Positions 1 through 4,892 of a stretch of 7,606 nucleotides of DNA are shown in pieces. Source of the stretch: an uncultured Sphingorhabdus sp. Lineage in GTDB: Bacteria; Pseudomonadota; Alphaproteobacteria; Sphingomonadales; Sphingomonadaceae. Location of the stretch: assembly GCA_937873665.1 (NCBI GenBank), contig CALMYW010000263.1, positions 1-7,606 on the forward strand. The letters run 5' to 3'. Position 1 is the first letter of the stretch, and each line of letters begins with the position of its first letter. The position numbers and the translations under genes are program-made. The notes below the pieces were generated by a model. It was not told the origin of the DNA, did not search any database, and saw only the letters and a program-made list of their open reading frames with translations.

Positions 1-1
1 T

Positions 2-334
2 GAACACGATCGCGACGTGCTGCGCGCGCTCCAACAGGCCCAGTATGAACTGCGTCGCCTCGGCGTCAGGATGGCGGTCAAGAAGGTCCTTTTTGACATC
101 ACGCTGGGTGCTGGCTCGGCGAGGCCGGATTTCCTGGTGGCGCTGCTCGATGAGCATAGCGGGGTTGAATGCAAGTTTGCGCTCCAGATCCTGCAGTCGG
201 ATGATGCTGACTATCTTGAGCTGCGCAGCATCGAGCGCGAGCGTCTCGGTCAGGCCGGGCTTGTCGTATCCATGGCCGTCAGCAGCGTGACGCCTGAGGC
301 AATTATCAGCGAAGCCCGCCGCATTCTCGAGTGA
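2..334 (+). CDS. C-terminal part of an unidentified protein with a PD-(D/E)xK-like motif (5' end outside window)
   Basis: The frame is open from the left edge to TGA at 332-334, giving at least 110 residues; a GTG at 17 is an unlikely true start because the frame continues upstream of it. The visible part has an amphipathic helix-like segment (about residues 5-20), then strands, then P42-D43 followed 13 residues later by E56-C57-K58. That spacing and the preceding hydrophobic strand fit the PD-(D/E)xK nuclease core, with the caveat that such short motifs arise by chance. A charged helix (DADYLELRSIERERLGQ) and a hydrophobic strand (LVVSMAV) follow, which also suits that fold. The end could be the tail of a DUF1173-type protein, common on alphaproteobacterial plasmids, but this is only a resemblance from memory. 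The stop codon overlaps the purine-rich leader of the next gene, which suggests tight packing in one transcription unit. Function unknown. Confidence 0.65.
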   Translation, partial: EHDRDVLRALQQAQYELRRLGVRMAVKKVLFDITLGAGSARPDFLVALLDEHSGVECKFALQILQSDDADYLELRSIERERLGQAGLVVSMAVSSVTPEAIISEARRILE

Positions 335-361
335 AGGGGAGGGGGAGGATTTGAGCGAACC
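332..361 (+). repeat. Purine-rich leader repeat, copy 1
   Basis: This 30-bp purine-rich stretch begins at the TGA stop of the upstream gene and ends 20 bp before the DUF7007-type gene. It aligns without gaps to 1068-1097 at 24 of 30 positions: both begin TGAAGGG, contain AGGGGGAGG and end GCGAACC. A second block follows in both copies, with GAAGGA and then ATG. The shared sequence sits at the same place relative to two unrelated coding regions, so it is probably a shared upstream control or translation-leader element rather than coding homology. Its role is inferred. Confidence 0.6.
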
Positions 362-366
362 TGAAG

Positions 367-372
367 AAGGAG
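367..372 (+). promoter_or_regulatory. Ribosome binding site of the DUF7007-type gene
   Basis: AAGGAG lies nine bases before the ATG at 382 and settles that start over other in-frame possibilities. Confidence 0.75.
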
Positions 373-381
373 AGTTCGCTC

Positions 382-1017
382 ATGACATGCTTTGCTCCGT
401 CGCCGCGCCCATCGACATCGATCTGGGGTGCTGTCCAACAGGCCGATCAGCTTGGCCCCGGGATTTGGTCGGTGATGACCGCCAGCCACGGCGGCATCAT
501 TCTGTCCGATCAGAGACAGGCCGCCATGCCGCCGGCGCTACAGATCGAGGGGGGGTCCTACGAAGAAGACTGCGATTGGGCGCTCCCGATCCTTGCCTTT
601 TCCAGCGAGCTTGATGGGCAGGGCTCCTGCTCTGCAGGCTTTCTGCAGCTTGCCCGCGATACCGCCAAATGTTGGCATCCGGACCGCTTCAGTGCCTTTA
701 CCGGCGAGGCTGTCGAGGAGAATGCCTCCACGATCCTGCGGACGCGTAAGGCCTACATCGCCGCCATCGGCGAGTTCTGCGTCACCAGCGCCTGGGGCGA
801 TTGGGCCGAATGGGTGCCGGAAGGCAAGGTTGGCGTGATTGCCCGGCAAGTCGAGCGCGTCGATCACCTTGGCCGGCCAACCTATGGCGAGGCCGAGGTC
901 TGCGCGCTCATCGCCAAGGACCTCTACGCCGCGCGCGGCGAGGTTACGGCGCTGCGTGATACGGCCCACGAGATCATCCCGATTCCTGAAGCCCTGCGAC
1001 CCAAGCGAGTGGGATGA
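382..1017 (+). CDS. DUF7007 domain-like protein
   Basis: A 211-residue soluble protein with no signal peptide or membrane segment. The N-terminal half carries the pattern I associate with the DUF7007 family of alphaproteobacterial plasmids and integrative elements: an IWG..Q segment (residues 14-19), GIWSVMTASHGG (27-38), then SYEEDCDWALPILAF (59-73). A Trp/Pro-rich piece (CWHPDRF) follows, and the C-terminal half contains a WGDWAEWVPEG segment resembling a second beta-rich unit of the same family. The family has no established biochemical function. The start is the ATG at 382, supported by the AAGGAG Shine-Dalgarno; the stop is TGA at 1015-1017. It lies between the PD-(D/E)xK-like gene and the GHKL ATPase gene, all on one strand, and shares its purine-rich leader with the ATPase gene, so the two are probably co-regulated. 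The assignment rests on remembered motifs, not a search. Confidence 0.8.
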   Translation: MTCFAPSPRPSTSIWGAVQQADQLGPGIWSVMTASHGGIILSDQRQAAMPPALQIEGGSYEEDCDWALPILAFSSELDGQGSCSAGFLQLARDTAKCWHPDRFSAFTGEAVEENASTILRTRKAYIAAIGEFCVTSAWGDWAEWVPEGKVGVIARQVERVDHLGRPTYGEAEVCALIAKDLYAARGEVTALRDTAHEIIPIPEALRPKRVG

Positions 1018-1067
1018 AGAGCAGGCCGAAGACCGCCCGGCTCTGGCCAGGCATCAATCCACCGATT

Positions 1068-1097
1068 TGAAGGGAAGGGGGAGGGGAAGGGCGAACC
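1068..1097 (+). repeat. Purine-rich leader repeat, copy 2, with G-quadruplex-type G runs
   Basis: Second copy of the element at 332-361, here in the 103-bp gap between the DUF7007-type gene and the ATPase gene. Within it, 1072-1091 reads as four G runs of 3, 5, 4 and 3 bases separated by AA, A and AA, which meets the usual G3+N1-7 quadruplex pattern on the coding strand. Copy 1 has only two G runs of at least three plus one GG, so a quadruplex is not the conserved property; the purine-rich sequence is. The rest of the gap holds the Shine-Dalgarno and no gene. Confidence 0.6.
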
Positions 1098-1106
1098 AGT
1101 GCGATG

Positions 1107-1111
1107 AAGGA
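1107..1111 (+). promoter_or_regulatory. Ribosome binding site of the GHKL ATPase gene
   Basis: AAGGA stands nine bases before the ATG at 1121. It fixes the start there, although the same frame is open upstream to an ATG at 839 inside the previous gene. Confidence 0.7.
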
Positions 1112-1120
1112 CCCTTTGCC

Positions 1121-2647
1121 ATGAACCCGACAGTCATCCGACCCAGCGTGAGCCCGAAGACTATCACCAAAGTCACGCGCCTCTTTAACGGCACCATCGG
1201 CGATATCCTCGGCGAGCTCCTCCAGAACAGTCGCCGCGCGGGCGCTTCCCGGATCGATATCGCCTGCTGCGCGGATCAGGACGGAGCGCGCCTGACCCTT
1301 GTCGATGATGGAACCGGAGTCGCCCATCCGCAGACCATGATTGCGCTGGGGGATTCGGGCTGGAGCCAGCACATCCATGAGGCCGAAGACCCGGCAGGCA
1401 TGGGTGTCTTCAGCCTGGCGGGCAAGGACACCCGGATCAGCTCGCGCCATGCCAATGAAGACACCGGATGGTCGGTCCACATTCCGGCGGATGGCTGGAC
1501 CGGCGCGCAGGACATTGCCGTGCGGCCCCTTGCTCGCCCGGTTGGGACGACCATCACCTTTCTGATGCCTGGCGTGAGCGAGCAGACGGCCGAGCGAATT
1601 CTGCGCGAAGTCGCGAAGTTCTACCCGCTGCCGGTGTTCTTCAATGGCGGGCAAGTGCCGCGCGAGGACTTTCTCGCCAAGGCGATTTACATCGCCGAGT
1701 GGAACGGCAGCCAGATCGGCGTGTTCGAGGGGCGCGAATACCACCAGGACCCCACCACGAACTTCCATGGCATGGTGCTCACCCGCAAGCTTGCCAGCGT
1801 CTCGGAGAGCCTTGGCGGCAAGACCTACCATGCCCGGCTCGATATCGGGGCCACCCCGGGCCTTGCCCTTGTGCTCCCGGCGCGCAAGGAATTCGTCGAG
1901 AACGCCGCATTTGCGGCGCTGCAGACAGCGTGCAAGCGCACGATCTATGCCGCGCTGGCGCACAAAGGCCAGCACCGGCTTTCCTTCGAGAACTGGAAGG
2001 AAGCGCGCGATCTGGGGGTTGCCCTGCCCGAGGCCGACCCCTGTCTGCCCCGCTGGCATGCTGCCATCGCGGAGAGCGACAACGTCAATGTCGAGTATGA
2101 GGAGGTCGCGGCAGGATCGGACACGATCCTTGTCGCGGATCTTGAGCCCGATATTGCACAGGGACTGGAGCGCGCGCTGCGCGAGCACCCCTTGCGAGCG
2201 CACCTCGTCGAGAACCATCCTGCCTACGCTGGCTATGGCTGGTATGACGCGCTGCATCAGCTCGGCAACGTGCGCTTCTATGTTGCAGCCGGGGAGCAGG
2301 GCCACGTCATCGCCGAGAACGGCAGCTTCCCGCCGCTCAATGACCATGTGCGTGCAGAGACGATCGAACTGAGGTTCTGTGTCTTCCACCGCGCCAGCGA
2401 AACGCAGCGCGAGGAACGGATCCCGGCAGATGTGGCCTTTGTCGTGGGCGAGGATGGCTGGTACAGCGGTGTCGATCAGATCCGCATCGCTTATGTGCTG
2501 GGTCCGGCGCTGACCCCCGAAACGCTGGTCGATCTGATCGAGAACGTCTGTTTCTGCGCGAGCGACGACAGCGAGGCCGACTCCTGGGACACCCAGCACG
2601 AGCACTTCTTGGGGTCGGTTCCGGCTGAGGGCGAAATGACACCCTAA
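1121..2647 (+). CDS. GHKL-fold ATP-binding protein, 3' end replaced by a transposon terminal repeat
   Basis: A 508-residue product with the Bergerat ATP-binding signature of the gyrase/Hsp90/histidine kinase/MutL superfamily. The N box has E32, N36 and A40 (ILGELLQNSRRAGA), the G1 box is D62-D63-G-T-G66, the G2-type motif is G93-M-G95 in PAGMGVFSLAG, and a GTTITF segment (142-147) closes the fold. Glu32 and Asn36 suit a catalytic base and Mg ligand. The remaining 350 residues are not recognised, and no kinase or transducer domain is obvious. GHKL proteins use ATP to drive conformational change; the substrate here is unknown. The start at 1121 is chosen from its Shine-Dalgarno; the longer frame from 839 overlaps the previous gene and is rejected. 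From base 2611 the sequence is a Tn3-type inverted repeat, so residues 498-508 and the TAA at 2645-2647 are transposon-derived. The native C-terminus is lost, and whether the shortened product works is unknown. Confidence 0.85.
   Translation: MNPTVIRPSVSPKTITKVTRLFNGTIGDILGELLQNSRRAGASRIDIACCADQDGARLTLVDDGTGVAHPQTMIALGDSGWSQHIHEAEDPAGMGVFSLAGKDTRISSRHANEDTGWSVHIPADGWTGAQDIAVRPLARPVGTTITFLMPGVSEQTAERILREVAKFYPLPVFFNGGQVPREDFLAKAIYIAEWNGSQIGVFEGREYHQDPTTNFHGMVLTRKLASVSESLGGKTYHARLDIGATPGLALVLPARKEFVENAAFAALQTACKRTIYAALAHKGQHRLSFENWKEARDLGVALPEADPCLPRWHAAIAESDNVNVEYEEVAAGSDTILVADLEPDIAQGLERALREHPLRAHLVENHPAYAGYGWYDALHQLGNVRFYVAAGEQGHVIAENGSFPPLNDHVRAETIELRFCVFHRASETQREERIPADVAFVVGEDGWYSGVDQIRIAYVLGPALTPETLVDLIENVCFCASDDSEADSWDTQHEHFLGSVPAEGEMTP
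2606..2610. other. Predicted target-site sequence of the transposon (left copy)
   Basis: TTCTT directly abuts the GGGG end of the terminal repeat. Tn3-family elements duplicate five bases, usually AT-rich, so these five are the predicted left copy. The right copy would lie outside the window and cannot be checked here. Confidence 0.5.
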
Positions 2648-2648
2648 G
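2611..2648 (+). repeat. Left terminal inverted repeat (IRL) of a Tn3-family transposon
   Basis: Exactly 38 bases run from GGGGTCGGTT to ACCCTAAG. Tn3-family terminal repeats are typically 38 bp, begin GGGG and end in TAAG, and this stretch meets all three criteria. It points inward towards the passenger, tnpR and tnpA genes to its right, as a left end should. It sits inside the ATPase coding frame, and the backbone gene content stops at this point. The right-hand repeat is not in the window, so the pairing is inferred. Confidence 0.85.
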
Positions 2649-2834
2649 CGAAATGGCCGGGTTTGGCTGGAGAACGGATTGGTGGCTTTCCGACAGCGAT
2701 CCTCTACTCGCTGCCATCTCGAGCTCGCCCGGTTTTTCTGTACGCAGCGGGCTTTGCGGAAGCACTGCCCTGAATATCTTCCGGTCGAGCGCCCGTCGGG
2801 CAAATAAGTTGCTTCAGCACCCTGCCTCAGACAA
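2649..2834. other. Non-coding stretch between IRL and the MFS gene
   Basis: No credible gene here. It holds a dyad with six-base arms (CGGAAG at 2757-2762, CTTCCG at 2778-2783, 15-base loop) and an 11-base palindrome GCCCGTCGGGC at 2791-2801; neither is followed by a T run, so I do not call terminators. A poor promoter match (TTGCGG at 2754-2759, 15-base spacer, TATCTT at 2775-2780) is the only -35/-10 candidate I can offer for the transporter. The palindromes lie between that candidate and the start codon and could bind a regulator, but this is speculation. Confidence 0.4.
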
Positions 2835-4046
2835 ATGCCTGTTATGGAGGGACCCGGGACGGTAGCTGTACGGATCAGATCGGGCTGGGGCTGGCTTGTG
2901 CTGGTGACCTTAACTGTCTCCACCATTGGTGACGAGATCTCCCTCATCACTCTGATGTTTCGGGCTGCCGAGAACGAGACGCGTTTTGCCGTGCCCATGC
3001 TGCTGATTGCGCAGCTGCTACCTGGTTTAATCGCTGCTCCGTTCATCGGTCGCTTTGTCGATAGGCGTGCTGCTGGCAGAATACTTGTCGTCACCGGCCT
3101 AGCACAAGCGGCGCTTCTCGCCTGGATTGCCGGCAACACGGCGATGTTGCCGACGCTCGTTGGCGCAAGCGTGCTCAGCATCTGCTTCGCCATCAGCGGA
3201 ACGGCGACCTTCGCGCTTATACCCGTACTGGCGACAGCACTTGGCATGCCGCTCAGCCGCGCGAATTCCGTGCTTGAGCTTGTGCGCGGTGTTGGGATGC
3301 TTGCAGGTCCGGTAGCGGGCGGTATCCTGATTGCGTGGATCGGCGCGCGCAGTGCTTTGCTCATTGATGCTGCCAGCTACGTCTTGCTCGCCACCGTGAT
3401 CCTGGCCAGCGGCTTGCGCCGGCCGATAGCGCCGGATGAGCAGGAACCTCGTACATTGCTCGCCGAGTACTGGCCGATCCTCCGCAACCGGCGGATCACG
3501 GTGATGACAGGATCGCTGGCTTTGGAGGTCTTTGCCTCTGCCATCGCAGATGTAGCATTCGTGTTCCTGATCACAGTGACGCTGAAGCAAGGCCCCCTCT
3601 CATTTGGCCTGGTAACCGCTTGCTGGGCCGCCGGCATGATCCTGGGCGCTCTCGCGGCAGGTGCGCGGCCGATGCGCCGACCTGCTCCTTTGGCTTTCGT
3701 TGCGGCCACTATGATTGGCGTGACCATGCTGGTGATCGGCAGCGCCGCTTTGGTCGGCGCGGCCACCATCATGTTGATCGGGATGGTTTTCGTATTCGGC
3801 GGAGTTGCCAACAGCGTGCACAATGTGGCGGTACGCACGATGCTGCAAAACGAAACGCCGACTGACCACCATGGGAAGGTTGCAGCTATTTATGGCGCAG
3901 TCACGAGCAGCGCCGTCATCATTGGCTATGTCACGGGTGGGCTGTTCACCCCGAGCAACGCGGTCGGTGCTTATCTGATTGCCGGTACGCTGGGTACAGC
4001 CGCCGGCTTGGCGGGATGGGGGTTGTTCAGCAGGTTTGCCCGTTAG
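2835..4046 (+). CDS. MFS transporter, drug/macrolide-efflux type (transposon passenger)
   Basis: A 403-residue inner-membrane protein with about twelve hydrophobic segments, six in each half around a charged central loop (RPIAPDEQEPRT). The loop after helix 2 reads APFIGRFVDRRAAGRILV, a version of the MFS motif GxxxDRxxxR. The segment NSVHNVAVRTMLQNETP near helix 10 and the overall length suit the MFS_3 / macrolide-efflux-like group of proton-driven exporters. The substrate cannot be read from the sequence, and resistance should not be assumed. The start at 2835 (MPVMEGPG) is the first ATG after an in-frame TAA at 2805; ATG 2844 is possible. Neither has a convincing Shine-Dalgarno, so expression may be weak or leaderless-like. 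It converges with tnpR, with 122 bases between the stops. By eye it is less GC-rich than the genes on both sides, consistent with separate acquisition. No adjacent regulator gene is present. Confidence 0.9.
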   Translation: MPVMEGPGTVAVRIRSGWGWLVLVTLTVSTIGDEISLITLMFRAAENETRFAVPMLLIAQLLPGLIAAPFIGRFVDRRAAGRILVVTGLAQAALLAWIAGNTAMLPTLVGASVLSICFAISGTATFALIPVLATALGMPLSRANSVLELVRGVGMLAGPVAGGILIAWIGARSALLIDAASYVLLATVILASGLRRPIAPDEQEPRTLLAEYWPILRNRRITVMTGSLALEVFASAIADVAFVFLITVTLKQGPLSFGLVTACWAAGMILGALAAGARPMRRPAPLAFVAATMIGVTMLVIGSAALVGAATIMLIGMVFVFGGVANSVHNVAVRTMLQNETPTDHHGKVAAIYGAVTSSAVIIGYVTGGLFTPSNAVGAYLIAGTLGTAAGLAGWGLFSRFAR

Positions 4047-4168
4047 ACTGGCGTCGCGTCCGACAAGCGGCACCCAATCTGCTGGTCGATGAATGTACGG
4101 CAGCTTCAGCGACAGGCCGATATGGGGCGACTGGCGCCCTCTCGGCGGGGGCGGGAGGTGAAAACTGA
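4047..4168. other. Convergent intergenic stretch between the MFS gene and tnpR
   Basis: The 122 bases between two stop codons contain no credible gene, no clear hairpin-plus-T-run terminator and no second 38-bp terminal repeat. An eight-base GACTGGCG occurs twice (just after the MFS stop and near 4130), too short to interpret. Confidence 0.4.
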
Positions 4169-4825
4169 TTACTCTGCTATTTCAATGTCAGGGGCCGTGT
4201 CCAACCGCGCCCGCCCCACGATCGCGGCGACGGTGTTCTTGCTGAGGCCGAGGTCGCGCCCGATCCAACGATAGCTGCGACCTTCGGCAACGAGCGCCAG
4301 CACCTTGGGGGCGAGCCGGTCGGACTTGGGGCGGTCGCCGGCCTGTCGCCCGAGTTTGCGACCCCGCGCCCGCGCCGCGGCGAGACCGGACCGAACGCGC
4401 TCGCTCAGCATGTCGCGCTCGAATTGCGCGATGCCGGCGAGCATCGTAGCCATCATTCGCCCGTGCGGTGTATCGACCTCGAACGTCATCCCGCTCATCG
4501 CGACTACCGATACCCGCCAACCCGACAGCCGGTTTAGCGTATCGAGCAGGTCCTGGGTCGAGCGTCCCCACCGGCTGAGTTCGGTGACAAGGATCGCATC
4601 GATGTGGCGGGCCCGCCCCAGTTTCCTCACTTTCGCGGGGCCCGAGCGGGTGGCCCTCATCCCCCAGGCGGGTTCGGGAGAAAAAATAATGACCTCATAG
4701 CCGCCACGCTCGGCGAAACCGGCGAGGTCACGCAGCTGCCGCTCGCACGACTGGTCGGCGGTCGAGACCCTGGCGTAGATGGCGGCGCGTTGTCCCAATT
4801 GAACCTTCCTGAAATCAGGCTTCAA
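4169..4825 (-). CDS. tnpR: Serine recombinase: Tn3-family resolvase
   Basis: A cytoplasmic site-specific recombinase that resolves transposition cointegrates at res through a covalent phosphoserine intermediate. In the 218-residue reading, the catalytic domain shows YARVSTADQ with R19 and nucleophile S21, the active-site arginines in LVTELSRWGRSTQD (R85, R88), and R60. The long helix around AGIAQFERDMLSERV is the usual dimer/E-helix region. A C-terminal helix-turn-helix (184-205, SYRWIGRDLGLSKNTVAAIV) binds DNA. Length is slightly above the 180-210 usual for resolvases. The longest reading starts with TTG at 4825; no ATG or GTG lies between it and the upstream stop. A second TTG at 4798 has a strong AGGAAGG (plus-strand 4804-4810) five bases upstream and gives the more typical MGQRAAIYARV start, 209 residues; I find it at least as likely. 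Residues 46-71 diverge from the family, with W54 where a Ser is usual. Divergent from tnpA. Confidence 0.92.
   Translation of the reverse strand: MKPDFRKVQLGQRAAIYARVSTADQSCERQLRDLAGFAERGGYEVIIFSPEPAWGMRATRSGPAKVRKLGRARHIDAILVTELSRWGRSTQDLLDTLNRLSGWRVSVVAMSGMTFEVDTPHGRMMATMLAGIAQFERDMLSERVRSGLAAARARGRKLGRQAGDRPKSDRLAPKVLALVAEGRSYRWIGRDLGLSKNTVAAIVGRARLDTAPDIEIAE
4804..4810 (-). promoter_or_regulatory. Shine-Dalgarno favouring an internal TTG start of tnpR
   Basis: Read on the minus strand this is AGGAAGG, five bases before the TTG at 4798-4796. The TTG at 4825 has only AAGGG three bases upstream, which is too close. This argues for the shorter resolvase. Confidence 0.5.
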
Positions 4826-4881
4826 AAACCCTTGATTTGCGTGGGGTGAGTGTTGTCCAAAACAGACTTCTGTTCAACAGG
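4812..4881. promoter_or_regulatory. Probable res / divergent control region between tnpR and tnpA
   Basis: Resolution sites of divergent tnpR-tnpA transposons lie between the two genes and consist of inverted-repeat subsites of about 28 bp. Two dyads are visible. One spans 4812-4838 with arms AAATCA and TGATTT. The other is centred on CT at 4867-4868, with perfect arms AACAGA and TCTGTT (4861-4874) and weaker outward symmetry (GTGT...ACAC). An asymmetric central dinucleotide is what a serine recombinase crossover needs. The centres are about 42 bp apart. No third subsite was found, and the two dyads do not share an obvious half-site, so subsite assignment is tentative. The tnpA and tnpR promoters must also be here or overlap tnpR; I see no strong -10. 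Confidence 0.45.
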
Positions 4882-4892
4882 GACACTGCCAC

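Noticed and set aside
839..1120. Upstream extension of the ATPase frame to an ATG at 839
   Set aside because: It overlaps the DUF7007-type gene by 179 bases, encodes Arg/Ser/Pro-rich text, and lacks a ribosome site, whereas 1121 has AAGGA at nine bases.
2791..2801. GCCCGTCGGGC as a rho-independent terminator
   Set aside because: The loop would be too small and no T run follows on either strand.
2653..2865. A 70-codon plus-strand frame beginning five bases after the terminal repeat
   Set aside because: No ribosome site and no recognisable domain; the 3' end overlaps the MFS start. The opening MAGFGWRTDWWLSDSDPLL looks slightly protein-like, but this is not enough to call a gene fragment.
974..3364. 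A 796-codon open frame on the minus strand
   Set aside because: It is antisense to the clear GHKL ATPase frame, the transposon end and the MFS gene. It is Arg/Ala-rich low-quality sequence with no domain, as expected of GC-rich antisense frames, and it crosses the insertion junction.
3099..4073. Minus-strand frames opposite the MFS gene
   Set aside because: The plus strand encodes regular hydrophobic helices and MFS motifs; the antisense products lack coherent features.
4125..4165. GGGGCGACTGG... upstream of the tnpR stop as a second transposon end
   Set aside because: It starts with GGGG but lacks the TAAG inner end and does not resemble 2611-2648.
4089..4274. A 61-codon plus-strand frame crossing the tnpR 3' end
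   Set aside because: Mostly antisense to tnpR, no ribosome site, and no protein-like features. A 22-codon frame from ATG 4093 was rejected for the same lack of support.
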